Source: Clostridiales bacterium (lineage in GTDB: Bacteria > Bacillota > Clostridia > Monoglobales > WRBX01). Taken from it: 41,063 bases of DNA. The DNA lies in assembly GCA_031263785.1 (NCBI GenBank), contig JAISFC010000024.1, positions 1 to 41,063 on the forward strand, given 5' to 3'. Shown here in pieces: positions 16,271 to 26,049 of the stretch; position 1 is the stretch's first letter, and every line of letters starts with the position of its first letter. The notes below the pieces were generated by a model that was not told the DNA's origin, did not search any database, and saw only the letters and a list, made by a program, of their open reading frames with translations. The position numbers and the translations under genes were made by a program.

Positions 16271-18895
16271 GTGATTGCATCGTTAGCCGCCGATATATGG
16301 CGCAAATTTAGCGTCGGGTACGGGGGGAGCATGATAGGGCGCGGATTGACGCGGGTTCAGCAACGTCTGCGCGGCGCGTGGGATCGTTCATTCTGCGGCT
16401 CGGTTATTGAGGACGGCACGCCTGCGCTCGCGATATCACAGTCGCGTTCATACGATATTTTCCGCAGAATCGGCGCATTTTTCTCGGGGAAGGTCCGCGG
16501 TGCAATCGCTGGAAGCGCAATCATGTCCGCCTTCGGGAAGATGCACATATTGCTGTTTTTCGCGCTTGTCGCGCTCGCGCCGTTTCTCCCTACCATGGTG
16601 TGCGTGGGGCTTGCCTTGCTTACAATCGTGAGTTCATTCGCCGCGCCGCGTGAGAGCAGAGGCGGCTCGCTGTCCTTCTTAATCGCGATGTTTATCCTCA
16701 TTTCCGCGCTTTACGCGTTCACGTCGGTTGCGCCTGTAGGCTCGGTCAAGGTGTGGGCGGTGTACGCCGTTTTCATAATAATGTATTTTATGACGTTGCG
16801 CACGATTAAGGACGCCCGCGGGCTCGCGATTATGGCGAATACGTTTGTCGCGAGCGGGATTTTGGTGTCATTATATGGAATATATCAGCAGTTTTTTGGT
16901 AATAATTTAGGACACGCGTGGCTGGATGAGGAGATGTTCACGGGCATAGCGGTGCGCGTCTATTCCACGCTGGAAAATCCCAATGTTTTGGGCGAATATT
17001 TGCTGCTGACGATACCGATGAGCGTGGCGTTATTGTGGAATGTTCGCGCGTATTCGGGGCGGCTGAAACGCGTATTTGCCGCCGCGTATTATATATTCGG
17101 CACGGGCGCGATGCTCCTTTGCATGATATTTACGCAGTCGCGCGGGTGCTGGCTGGCGTTGGTGGTGAGCGCGCTTATCTACGTAATTTTCATTGATAAG
17201 CGGCTGCTGGCGCTGTTTTTCATCGCGCTGGCGTTTGTGCCGAGCTTGCTCCCGCAGTCGATTATCGACCGTTTCGCGAGCATCGGCGACTTGAGCGATT
17301 CCTCAACGTCATACCGCGTGTTTATTTGGTTCGGGACGCTGAACATGCTGGGGGATTTTTGGGCGTACGGTATTGGATTAGGCGCGGCGGCGTGGGCGAA
17401 AATCTACCCGTTCTACTCATATAGCATGATAACCGCGCCCCATGCGCACAATGTGTACCTGCAGGTGATTAGCGAGATGGGGATAGTCGGGCTCACGGTG
17501 TTTGTGGGGATTATTGTGGTTTTTTTCGGCAAAATGCTGAGGGCGTACGTGCGGACGAAGCGCGGGGTGCGCACCCTCGGGACGCTAATATCGGTGGCGG
17601 CAATGGCGGGCGTGGCGGGGTTTTTGATGCAAGGCGCGTTCGACTATGTATGGTACAATTATCGCGTGTTTTTGATGTTTTGGGTTGCGCTGGGCATAGG
17701 CGCGGCGGCGGTGCGCGTTCAGGGCATTGACGATGGGAATACAGCGGAGGCGTCTAGCGGGAAGCGCAAGCTGGTCCACATAATTTCCGATACGAATATC
17801 GGTGGCGCGGGGCGGTATTTACTGCAATTTCTCAAGGAATGCTCGCGTGATAAATATGATGTCGCCGTGATTTTACCTCGCGGCAGCCAGCTTAAAGCGG
17901 CAATTGAGCGGGAAGGCGCGGAGGTGCGGGAAGTGGATGGATTGGCGGAAAAATCCTTCTCTTTTAAGGCGGTCTCCGAGATTGCGGCTATTTTGCGCGA
18001 GATGGGCGCGGGCAAGGCTGATTCGATAGTCCACACGCATGGCGCGCTTTCCGGCAGAATTGCGGCGAAGCTCGTCGGAGCGGGGCTGGTGGTTTATACG
18101 CGGCACAGCGTGTTTGAGCAGAGCGCGGTTCTGACAAGCGCGGCTGGGCGGATAATCAACAAAATTGTGAACAGCCTGACGGCGGATAAAATTATAGCGG
18201 TGGCGGAGGCGGCTAAGAAAAATTTGGTGGATACAGGGGTGCCGAGCCGGAAAATTTGTGTGATTTACAACGGGGTGACGCCGCTTGAGCGGGTGGACGC
18301 GTCCGAGAAAAAGGCGCAATTTGCGGAAAAATATGGGCTGCGCGACAACTGCCCGACGCTTGCGATAATCGCGCGGCTCACGGAGGTCAAGGGGCAGAGA
18401 TATGTGATTGAGGCGGCTAAAATATTGCGTGATAGAGGGGTTGACGCGCAGTTTATAATTGCCGGCACGGGCGAGGAAAAGGACGCGCTTAAGGAGCTGG
18501 CGGAGAAGCTGGATGTGCTGGATGGAAACGTCTTTATTCCGGGGTTTATTCGGGATGTCGAGGGGCTGATGAATATAATCGACATTCAGATTAACGCGTC
18601 GCACGGGACGGAAGCGGCGAGCCTGTCGTTGCTTGAAGGGATGAGCATCGGATTGCCCGCGATAGTGAGCGATTACGGTGGTAACACGGAGCTGATTGAG
18701 GACGGCGTGAACGGGATTGTCACGCGGCGGAGGGACCCCGAGGGCATAGCGAATGCGGTGGAAAAACTGCTGAATGATGAGGCTTTATATAGTAGTATGA
18801 GAGTGGACGGGAAGCGCATATTCGATGAGCGGTTTACGGCTAAAACGATGGTGAGGAACATGGAAAATTTTTACGAAAATCGGAACTTGACATAG
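16271..18895 (+). CDS. Fusion: N-terminal O-antigen ligase/polymerase-like membrane domain + C-terminal GT4 glycosyltransferase
   Basis: About 10 TM segments with VYSTLENPNVLGEYLLLTIP, QSRGCWLAL and APHAHNVYLQVISEMGIVGL; then KLVHIISDTNIGGAGRYLLQFL ... ARLTEVKGQRYVIEAAKIL ... SHGTEAASLSLLEGMSIGLPAIVSDYGGN in one frame. Confidence 0.9.
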   Translation: MIASLAADIWRKFSVGYGGSMIGRGLTRVQQRLRGAWDRSFCGSVIEDGTPALAISQSRSYDIFRRIGAFFSGKVRGAIAGSAIMSAFGKMHILLFFALVALAPFLPTMVCVGLALLTIVSSFAAPRESRGGSLSFLIAMFILISALYAFTSVAPVGSVKVWAVYAVFIIMYFMTLRTIKDARGLAIMANTFVASGILVSLYGIYQQFFGNNLGHAWLDEEMFTGIAVRVYSTLENPNVLGEYLLLTIPMSVALLWNVRAYSGRLKRVFAAAYYIFGTGAMLLCMIFTQSRGCWLALVVSALIYVIFIDKRLLALFFIALAFVPSLLPQSIIDRFASIGDLSDSSTSYRVFIWFGTLNMLGDFWAYGIGLGAAAWAKIYPFYSYSMITAPHAHNVYLQVISEMGIVGLTVFVGIIVVFFGKMLRAYVRTKRGVRTLGTLISVAAMAGVAGFLMQGAFDYVWYNYRVFLMFWVALGIGAAAVRVQGIDDGNTAEASSGKRKLVHIISDTNIGGAGRYLLQFLKECSRDKYDVAVILPRGSQLKAAIEREGAEVREVDGLAEKSFSFKAVSEIAAILREMGAGKADSIVHTHGALSGRIAAKLVGAGLVVYTRHSVFEQSAVLTSAAGRIINKIVNSLTADKIIAVAEAAKKNLVDTGVPSRKICVIYNGVTPLERVDASEKKAQFAEKYGLRDNCPTLAIIARLTEVKGQRYVIEAAKILRDRGVDAQFIIAGTGEEKDALKELAEKLDVLDGNVFIPGFIRDVEGLMNIIDIQINASHGTEAASLSLLEGMSIGLPAIVSDYGGNTELIEDGVNGIVTRRRDPEGIANAVEKLLNDEALYSSMRVDGKRIFDERFTAKTMVRNMENFYENRNLT

Positions 18896-18953
18896 CCTAT
18901 AGAATGTGATATTGTAGGAGATGAAGTAGATTGGAAAATGGGGGCGGAGCGGC

Positions 18954-19415
18954 TTGAAAAAAATTAATTGGGTAGACTATGCAATAATAGCGGTAGTAAT
19001 CGCGGTTTTGGCAGGCGGGGCGTACTATCTTTGGGGGCGCGAAGCCTCGACCGCGGCACAGACTAAAAAACTTTGGTTCCAGATTGAAACCGTTAAAGCA
19101 ACTCAAGAAATCGCCGAGCAGTTTACGGTGGGGACGCACGTTGTTTTCGGCGAAAAAAAGGTGGATAGAGGCATTATTACGGCGGTTGAGGTTGTCCCGT
19201 ACGAGGAAGAGATAGAGAATAAATTGACGGGCGAGTGGGTTATGGAGCCGGTCGCGGGGTATTATCAAGCGTTGGTCACGGTGGAATTTGACGGCTATGA
19301 GACGGAAAAGGAGTTTAGGGGCAGCCAGGAGCAGGTGAACGTGGGCAAGAGCACGATAATTGAGGGCAAGGGCTGCGCGTCGGAGGGATATATTTTGGGC
19401 GTCGGCAGTGTTTAA
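18954..19415 (+). CDS. DUF4330-like membrane-anchored protein
   Basis: KKINWVDYAIIAVVIAVLAGGAYYL N-terminal TM, followed by a small extracytoplasmic domain. Confidence 0.7.
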   Translation: MKKINWVDYAIIAVVIAVLAGGAYYLWGREASTAAQTKKLWFQIETVKATQEIAEQFTVGTHVVFGEKKVDRGIITAVEVVPYEEEIENKLTGEWVMEPVAGYYQALVTVEFDGYETEKEFRGSQEQVNVGKSTIIEGKGCASEGYILGVGSV

Positions 19416-19465
19416 CGGCAAAATTACACGGTCCCGGGTGCGGATATTCAAAGGAGGAGCTAATT

Positions 19466-21034
19466 ATGCTTAAAAAAATGTGGGCGCTATTTATTGCGGT
19501 ATCGTTGGTTTTGCCGATTGTTTCGGTCGCCGAGGAGGGGGCTCCGGGAGTGCCTCAGCCGGGGTATCAGCAGACCCCGTACATTATCACAAACGCTGAG
19601 GAATTTGCCGCTTTCAAAGAGCGTGCCGCAAGCGGGACGAGGTTGTATTATTTTTTCAAAATTGAGGGGAATTTCACACCTGACTATACGTTTAGCGGTG
19701 GGAAGTTTATTTCAATTAACTTCATGGATTACGTCTACCCCTCATGGCAATTAGTCGAGAGAGTACAATTTTTGCATGTGGAAACCCGCGAGAGCGAGCC
19801 TAATGAAACTTCGCCGCTGCCTTATATTTACGTTTACGCCCCGAAAGGGTATACTTTTGATGGAGCGAACACGATATATAAGTATTTTGTGGATGAACAG
19901 CTGCCTGTCGGTCCTACCAATAAGCTGAATGAGGGCGAAAATCAAATAGTTGTTGACCCCATAGCTCCGCCGAATCCGCAAATTATTACAAGCGCCGAGC
20001 AATTCCAAACCTTCAAAATGAGCTCATTTAACAAAGGCGGTGTGCATTGGTTCAAGGTTGAAGGCGATTTAACGCTGAACCGCACGTACACCTACGGAGA
20101 ATTTTACGCAATTAATTTCATTACTGCTGATGAGGAATTAGTTGATAGAATAGAGTTTTTGCACATATTTTTTCAGGAAAGTTCCCCTGATGTAGGTCTT
20201 TCGTTGTATAACATCACGCTTTTTGCGCCCGAAGGGTATGCCTTCGATGGGACGAACACCAGCCGTGCTTTTTCTGTGCAGAATCTATATGGTTTTGTGG
20301 AGTTGGTCGCGGGCGAAAATGAAGTGGAAGTTGAGCGCATGGTTACGCCGACGCCTACGACGGGAGGGTCAAGCGGTGGCGGCGGGTCTGCACCGAAAGT
20401 CACGCCTACTGCCACGCCCGGGTCGGGCGGAAATATTTCGCCGATTGAACCGCCTGAACCGCCTGTATCAGAAGGATTTGCGGACGCGTCCGGGCATTGG
20501 AGCGAGGATTACATAAACGAGCTTGTATCCCGCGGGGTAATAAACGGGTACGATAACGGAGACGGAACCTTTGTATTCCTGCCCGAAAACGATGTTACGC
20601 GCGCTGAATTTGTGAAAATGCTGGCAGGAATCGCAGAGGTGGATACAAGCGTTTATGTGGAAGAGATTTTCTCCGATGTTTTCGATGACTATTGGGCTTC
20701 GACGTATATTGCGTGGGCGTCTTCGAGCGGGTACATCGGCGGCTACGAGGACGGTGAGTTCCGCCCGGAGAATAAAATTACACGTGAAGAAATAGCGGTT
20801 GTTATGTCGCGTTTTCTGCAGCTTTCGCCGGACTTGTCCGAGCCGCCGCCGGGTGAGCTTGGCTGGAAAGATGAAGGGGAAATATCGGCGTGGGCGTACG
20901 ACGCAATGCAAATAATGAAATATAAGCAATATATCAACGGTGATGACCTCAATTACGTAAACCCGAAATACGCGGCGACCCGCGCTGAAACTGCCAAAAT
21001 ATTGTGTCAAGCGCTTTCGGGCGAATCCAATTGA
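19466..21034 (+). CDS. SLH-domain surface protein, copy 1
   Basis: Signal peptide MLKKMWALFIAVSLVLPIVSVA; Gly/Thr/Pro linker; SLH motifs FADASGHWSEDYINELVSRGVINGYDNGDGTFVFLPENDVTRAEFVKML and YIGGYEDGEFRPENKITREEIAVV; GGAGG-type SD. Confidence 0.92.
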   Translation: MLKKMWALFIAVSLVLPIVSVAEEGAPGVPQPGYQQTPYIITNAEEFAAFKERAASGTRLYYFFKIEGNFTPDYTFSGGKFISINFMDYVYPSWQLVERVQFLHVETRESEPNETSPLPYIYVYAPKGYTFDGANTIYKYFVDEQLPVGPTNKLNEGENQIVVDPIAPPNPQIITSAEQFQTFKMSSFNKGGVHWFKVEGDLTLNRTYTYGEFYAINFITADEELVDRIEFLHIFFQESSPDVGLSLYNITLFAPEGYAFDGTNTSRAFSVQNLYGFVELVAGENEVEVERMVTPTPTTGGSSGGGGSAPKVTPTATPGSGGNISPIEPPEPPVSEGFADASGHWSEDYINELVSRGVINGYDNGDGTFVFLPENDVTRAEFVKMLAGIAEVDTSVYVEEIFSDVFDDYWASTYIAWASSSGYIGGYEDGEFRPENKITREEIAVVMSRFLQLSPDLSEPPPGELGWKDEGEISAWAYDAMQIMKYKQYINGDDLNYVNPKYAATRAETAKILCQALSGESN

Positions 21035-21115
21035 GAGCAAGGGACTGTCGTCGGTAGTGTTTAACGGCGAAATTATGCGGTGCCGGTGTGCGGATATTCA
21101 AAGGAGGAGCTAAGT

Positions 21116-22702
21116 ATGCTTAAAAAAATGTGGGCGCTATTTATTGTGGTATCGTTGGTTCTGCCGATTGTTTTGGTCGACGGGATGGGAGCTGATCCGG
21201 GAACGCTTCAGCTGGGGACGCAGGCGAACCCGCATATAATCACGAGTGTTGAGCAATTTAATGCCTTCAAGGCGAGCGCGACAGGTCTGCAGTGGTTCAA
21301 AGTGGAAGGTGATTTAACGCTTGACCGTACAGTCAGCGGCGGACGGTTTTTCGCACTGAACTTTGAGTGTGAGGGCGAATTTGTGGAACGTGTGGAGTTT
21401 TTAAATATAGATGACACCAACGAAAAATTTCCGCTAGAAGAGGTTCGTGCTTCAGCACCCGAAGGCTATATTTTTAATAATGGTAACACGTATCGCTGGT
21501 TCTATGTAGACGGGAATCCCGTCCCCGGCGAAACCGGTTTTGTATGGCTTCATGAGGGAGAAAATCAAGTGGAAATTGTGCGCGTGATTGAGTTGAACGG
21601 CGAAGGCACAGCGGAGTTGCCGTATATGGTAACTGACATAGAACAATTGTATGTAATGGAACATGAAATTGGTCCCTACGTTGTTGATATGGGTGATGAT
21701 ATTTACAATGAATACATAAAGAGTTTCCGCTCCTTGGATATTTTTCGTCTGCGGTTCATGCAAGGCGAAACGCTTGTAAAAACATCTTATGTTGCGTACA
21801 GAGCTGTCGGTAATTCCGTCTGGGAAGAAAATGTTGTAATTAAGGTACCGACGGGTTATAAGGCAGACGGTGGATATGAGGAAGTTGTTCTATATTTCGT
21901 TATTGTCGGGACTGACAATAGCACTCCTTATTACGAAGGGCGACCGGTTTACAAAGACAACGATGTTGTGCAGGTTACGCAGGTAGCCGGCGGTTCGGGC
22001 GGTGGTGGCGGGTCAAAAACTACGCCGAATCCAGGCACAACGCCTACTCCGTCTCCTATATTAATCTCCGTGCCGCTTTTGTCCCCGGTGCCGGATGCGA
22101 CTTTCACCGATATATCGCAGCATTGGGGCGAAGAATACATAACCGAGCTTGCAGAATCGGGAATAATTAACGGTTATGATAACGGGGACGGGACCTTTGA
22201 TTTCCTGCCTGAAAATAATGTAACGCGGGCTGAATTTATAAAAATGTTGGTAGGAGTTGAGATGCTTCTCGCGAATGAAGAGCTGGAATTCTACGAAAAT
22301 CCCGATTTCCCGGACATTATTCCCAGACATTGGGCGTATGCGTATGTTGAGTGGGCTTCGTTGAAAGGGTACATCGGCGGCTACGAGGATGGCGAGTTCC
22401 GCCCGAATAATAAAATTACACGTGAGGAAATAGCGGTTATTCTGGCAAATTTTAAGGCATATTCGTATTATGCTCGAGACTATTATGAAGACGATGAATA
22501 TGCATCCATGCCCGCGTGGAACGACGAAAGCGAAATATCGCCGTGGGCACGTGAATCGATGAAAAAGGTGCAATTTTGGGGATACCTTGACGGCGACGAC
22601 ATGAATTATGTGCACCCGACGAGTGCTGCGACCCGCGCTGAAGCCGCGAAAATACTATTAGACGTTCTGAATTATCCGCAGTCGGGCGCCGCCGGAGCTT
22701 AA
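21116..22702 (+). CDS. SLH-domain surface protein, copy 2 (paralogue of copy 1)
   Basis: Nearly identical SD and signal peptide (AAGGAGGAGCTAAGTATG; MLKKMWALFIVVSLVLPIV); SLH motifs ITELAESGIINGYDNGDGTFDFLPENNVTRAEF. ORF track start 21080 replaced by ATG 21116. Confidence 0.92.
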   Translation: MLKKMWALFIVVSLVLPIVLVDGMGADPGTLQLGTQANPHIITSVEQFNAFKASATGLQWFKVEGDLTLDRTVSGGRFFALNFECEGEFVERVEFLNIDDTNEKFPLEEVRASAPEGYIFNNGNTYRWFYVDGNPVPGETGFVWLHEGENQVEIVRVIELNGEGTAELPYMVTDIEQLYVMEHEIGPYVVDMGDDIYNEYIKSFRSLDIFRLRFMQGETLVKTSYVAYRAVGNSVWEENVVIKVPTGYKADGGYEEVVLYFVIVGTDNSTPYYEGRPVYKDNDVVQVTQVAGGSGGGGGSKTTPNPGTTPTPSPILISVPLLSPVPDATFTDISQHWGEEYITELAESGIINGYDNGDGTFDFLPENNVTRAEFIKMLVGVEMLLANEELEFYENPDFPDIIPRHWAYAYVEWASLKGYIGGYEDGEFRPNNKITREEIAVILANFKAYSYYARDYYEDDEYASMPAWNDESEISPWARESMKKVQFWGYLDGDDMNYVHPTSAATRAEAAKILLDVLNYPQSGAAGA

Positions 22703-22762
22703 AATTTATTGTGAGGATATTAATAAAAAATACATTGAAAAACATGAAAAGGAGAGGGTAAT

Positions 22763-23308
22763 ATGTATGTAGCTTTAGGAATTATCGCACTGTTGGTGAT
22801 TATCTTTATCGCGCTTTACAACGGGCTTGTTAAGCAGAAAAATCAGGTGGAAAACGCACTTTCGCAAATTGACACCCAGCTGCAGCGGCGTTATGATTTA
22901 ATCCCGAATCTTGTGGAAACGGTCAAGGGATACGCGGCGCATGAAAAAGAGGTGTTTGAGCAGGTGACGGCGGCTCGTACGGCGACGGCAAGCGCGAATA
23001 CCCTGCAGGAAAAGGCGGAGGCGGACAACATGATGACGGGTACGCTTAAATCTCTCTTTGCGGTCAGCGAAAATTATCCTCAATTGAAGGCGAACGAGAA
23101 CTTCGCGCAGCTGCAGACGGAGCTTACGAACACCGAGAATAAGATAGCGTTCTCGCGTCAGTTCTACAATGACAGCGTAAATCGGTTTAACGACGCGATT
23201 GTTGTCTTCCCGCAGAACCTCGTGGCGGGCATGTTGGGCTACAAAAAGCATGAATATTTTGAGGTTAAGGACGAAACCGTCCGCGAAAACGTGAAGGTGA
23301 AATTTTAA
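22763..23308 (+). CDS. lemA: LemA family protein
   Basis: [55 protein letters not shown]; next to an HtpX-like gene. Confidence 0.94.
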   Translation: MYVALGIIALLVIIFIALYNGLVKQKNQVENALSQIDTQLQRRYDLIPNLVETVKGYAAHEKEVFEQVTAARTATASANTLQEKAEADNMMTGTLKSLFAVSENYPQLKANENFAQLQTELTNTENKIAFSRQFYNDSVNRFNDAIVVFPQNLVAGMLGYKKHEYFEVKDETVRENVKVKF

Positions 23309-23332
23309 AAAGTACGAAATTAGGAGAAGGTT

Positions 23333-24277
23333 ATGTTTGAGTCGATAAGGCACAATAAACGGAAAACGTATTTTATTGTTGCGTTAGTGTTTGCGCTTTT
23401 ATCTTTAATAGTGTATTTTTTCGCGGACTACACGGGGTACGCTGAAATTGCCCTGCCGATTGCGGTTATCGTGTCGTTTTTGACGGCGTTTTCCTCGTAT
23501 TATTTTAGTGACAGGATTATCCTCGGCGTGACGAAGGCGCATCCCGCGGACGAGGCGGCGGACCAAAAAATCCGCAATATAATGGAGGGATTGGTTATTG
23601 CCGCCGGGGTGCCGATGCCTAAGGTTTACGTTATAGAGGACGATTCGCTCAATGCCTTCGCGACGGGGCGGGACCCAAATCACGCGGTGGTATGCGTGAC
23701 GCGCGGCTTGGTCAGCAAGCTGGATTACTACCAGCTGGAGGGCGTTTTGGCGCACGAATTGGCGCATATTAAGAATTACGACATACTCCTCGCCACGATT
23801 GCGACGGTCATGATTGGGGTTGTGGTGATGCTGAGCCACATGTTCCAGCGCATGATGTTTTACGGGCGCAAGAGGAATAATGACCGCGGCGGGGGGAGTA
23901 TGCAGTTGATTTTGCTTATAGTTTCGGTAGTTTTTATAATTCTCGCGCCGATTTTCGGGCAGCTGCTTAAAATGGCGCTAAGCCGTAATCGTGAGTATTT
24001 GGCGGACGCGGCGGCGATTGAATTCACGCGTAATCCGGAAGGGCTGGCGACGGCGTTGGAGGCAATTTCCTACGACAGCGCGGTGGAATGCGCGGACCCG
24101 GCGACGGCGAGCATGTTTATCGCGAACCCGGTGCCAAAGAAGGGCGACAATGGGGAAATCGCGGGAGAAATGGCGGTAAAAGGAGCGGCGGGCGGCAAGC
24201 GCACAAAGGGCGGCTGGTTCGACACGCACCCGCCAATACAGGCGCGGATAGAGGCAATTCGCGGGATAACCGCGTGA
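23333..24277 (+). CDS. htpX: M48 family zinc metalloprotease, HtpX-like
   Basis: VLAHELAHIKNYDILLATIA (HExxH), NREYLADAAAIEFTRNPEGLATALEAI, TKGGWFDTHPPIQARIEAIR. Confidence 0.94.
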   Translation: MFESIRHNKRKTYFIVALVFALLSLIVYFFADYTGYAEIALPIAVIVSFLTAFSSYYFSDRIILGVTKAHPADEAADQKIRNIMEGLVIAAGVPMPKVYVIEDDSLNAFATGRDPNHAVVCVTRGLVSKLDYYQLEGVLAHELAHIKNYDILLATIATVMIGVVVMLSHMFQRMMFYGRKRNNDRGGGSMQLILLIVSVVFIILAPIFGQLLKMALSRNREYLADAAAIEFTRNPEGLATALEAISYDSAVECADPATASMFIANPVPKKGDNGEIAGEMAVKGAAGGKRTKGGWFDTHPPIQARIEAIRGITA

Positions 24278-24344
24278 GAAGGGATGTTCGGTGCGGCAAC
24301 GGCGGCAACACGCGGTGACAGAATAAACGGTATAGGAGAGGTTA

Positions 24345-24821
24345 ATGTCAATATCTATAGTGTTATGGACGTTTTTTATATCAATGCTCCCGATAGTGGA
24401 GCTTCGCGGGGCAATCCCGGTGGGCATGGTGGCGGGAATGTTGCCGTGGGAGGCTTTTGCGGTGGCGGTGATTGGAAACATGCTGCCCATACCCATAATA
24501 TTGCTGTTTTTGCGCAAGGTACTCAAATGGCTGAGGCGATTCCCGCGGTTCGCGCGTCTTGTGGACAAGCTGGAAGCAAAAGGCAGCAAAAGTGCGGAAA
24601 AGATACGTAAATACGAAAAATGGGGGCTGCTGATATTTGTCGCAATTCCGTTGCCGGGCACGGGCGCATGGACGGGTTCGTTGGCGGCGGCAATGCTGGA
24701 TATGAAGCTGAAAGACGCGTTAATCTACATATTCGGCGGAGTGGTGGTCGCGGGTGTGATTATTACGCTGATTATGTCGCTGGGGCTGCAAGCCATATTC
24801 CCGCTGTTTGTAAAAAGCTAG
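24345..24821 (+). CDS. Small multi-drug export protein family (COG2426-like)
   Basis: [44 protein letters not shown]...[22 protein letters not shown]. Confidence 0.85.
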   Translation: MSISIVLWTFFISMLPIVELRGAIPVGMVAGMLPWEAFAVAVIGNMLPIPIILLFLRKVLKWLRRFPRFARLVDKLEAKGSKSAEKIRKYEKWGLLIFVAIPLPGTGAWTGSLAAAMLDMKLKDALIYIFGGVVVAGVIITLIMSLGLQAIFPLFVKS

Positions 24822-24873
24822 AAGAATAGGCGCGTTTGCGGCACGTCAAGGAGAAGAGGAAGGGAAAGAATTA

Positions 24874-26007
24874 ATGAGGAAAAATTTATACACGCCGGAC
24901 TTATTTACCTCGGAATCGGTCACGGAGGGGCATCCCGACAAGCTGTGCGACCGAATTTCCGACGAAATTTTGGACGCGATTCTCGCGAATGACTCCGGCG
25001 GTCGCGTCGCGTGTGAAACGGCGGTTGCGCGGGGAATGGTCTTGATAATAGGCGAAATCAGCACGGAATGCTACGTTGACATCCCCAAAATAGTGCGGGA
25101 TGCCGTCGCGGACATCGGGTATGTGCGCGCAAAATACGGGTTCGACGCGCAAACGTGCAGTGTTATGACATCGATAAACGAGCAGTCGGCGGATATTGCG
25201 CTGGGCACGAACGACAGAATAGGTGGGGCGGGCGACCAGGGCATGGTTTTTGGATTTGCCTGCAACCAAACGCCGGAATTGATGCCGCTGCCCGTCAGCC
25301 TCGCGCACAAGCTGGCGAGGGAGCTGGCGAATGTGCGTAAAAGCGGCGTTATTCCGTACTTGCGCCCGGACGGAAAGACGCAGGTGACGGTGGAGTATGA
25401 GGGCGATAAGCCCGTCCGCGTGGATACGATTGTGGTTTCGGCGCAGCACAGCCCGGACGCCGCGCGGGACGAGATAAAGGCAGATATAATCGAGAAAATA
25501 ATCAAGCCGATTATCCCGGAAAGCCTGATGCGGGACACTAAAATTCTTGTTAATCCGACGGGGGCGTTCGTAAACGGCGGACCGACGGCGGATTGCGGGC
25601 TCACGGGGCGCAAGATAATCGTGGATACATACGGCGGGTACGCGCGGCACGGGGGCGGGGCGTTTTCGGGCAAGGACCCCACTAAGGTGGACCGCAGCGC
25701 GGCATATGCGGCAAGATGGGCGGCGAAAAACGTGGTTGCGGCGGGGCTTGCGGACGCGTGCGAGCTGCAGATTGCCTACGCGATTGGGGTGGCGGAGCCG
25801 GTGTCGGTCATGATTGAAACTTTTGGGACCGAAAAGACGGACAAGCGGGAGATAATAAAGAAGATACGCGATAATTTCGACTTGACGCCTCGCGGGATAA
25901 TAAACGCATTAAATTTGCGCCGTCCTATTTACAAAAACACAGCTTGTTATGGGCATTTTGGGCGCACGGATATAGAGTTTGAGTGGGAGAAAACGGGAGT
26001 AATTTAA
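24874..26007 (+). CDS. metK: S-adenosylmethionine synthetase
   Basis: [28 protein letters not shown]...[52 protein letters not shown]. Confidence 0.97.
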   Translation: MRKNLYTPDLFTSESVTEGHPDKLCDRISDEILDAILANDSGGRVACETAVARGMVLIIGEISTECYVDIPKIVRDAVADIGYVRAKYGFDAQTCSVMTSINEQSADIALGTNDRIGGAGDQGMVFGFACNQTPELMPLPVSLAHKLARELANVRKSGVIPYLRPDGKTQVTVEYEGDKPVRVDTIVVSAQHSPDAARDEIKADIIEKIIKPIIPESLMRDTKILVNPTGAFVNGGPTADCGLTGRKIIVDTYGGYARHGGGAFSGKDPTKVDRSAAYAARWAAKNVVAAGLADACELQIAYAIGVAEPVSVMIETFGTEKTDKREIIKKIRDNFDLTPRGIINALNLRRPIYKNTACYGHFGRTDIEFEWEKTGVI

Positions 26008-26049
26008 AGAAAGCGAAGGCTTAATAAGCCTAAAGAAAGGGTGAATTTT

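Noticed and set aside
17873-18604. 243-aa minus-strand ORF within the GT domain
   Set aside because: Antisense shadow of the GT4 domain; no recognisable motifs.
19466-22702. SLH gene pair as an assembly artefact
   Set aside because: The two copies differ in sequence, length and module composition beyond the leader, so they look like genuine diverged paralogues.
24822-24873. S-box (SAM) riboswitch upstream of metK
   Set aside because: The gap from the preceding gene is only about 50 bp and contains no S-box-like structure.
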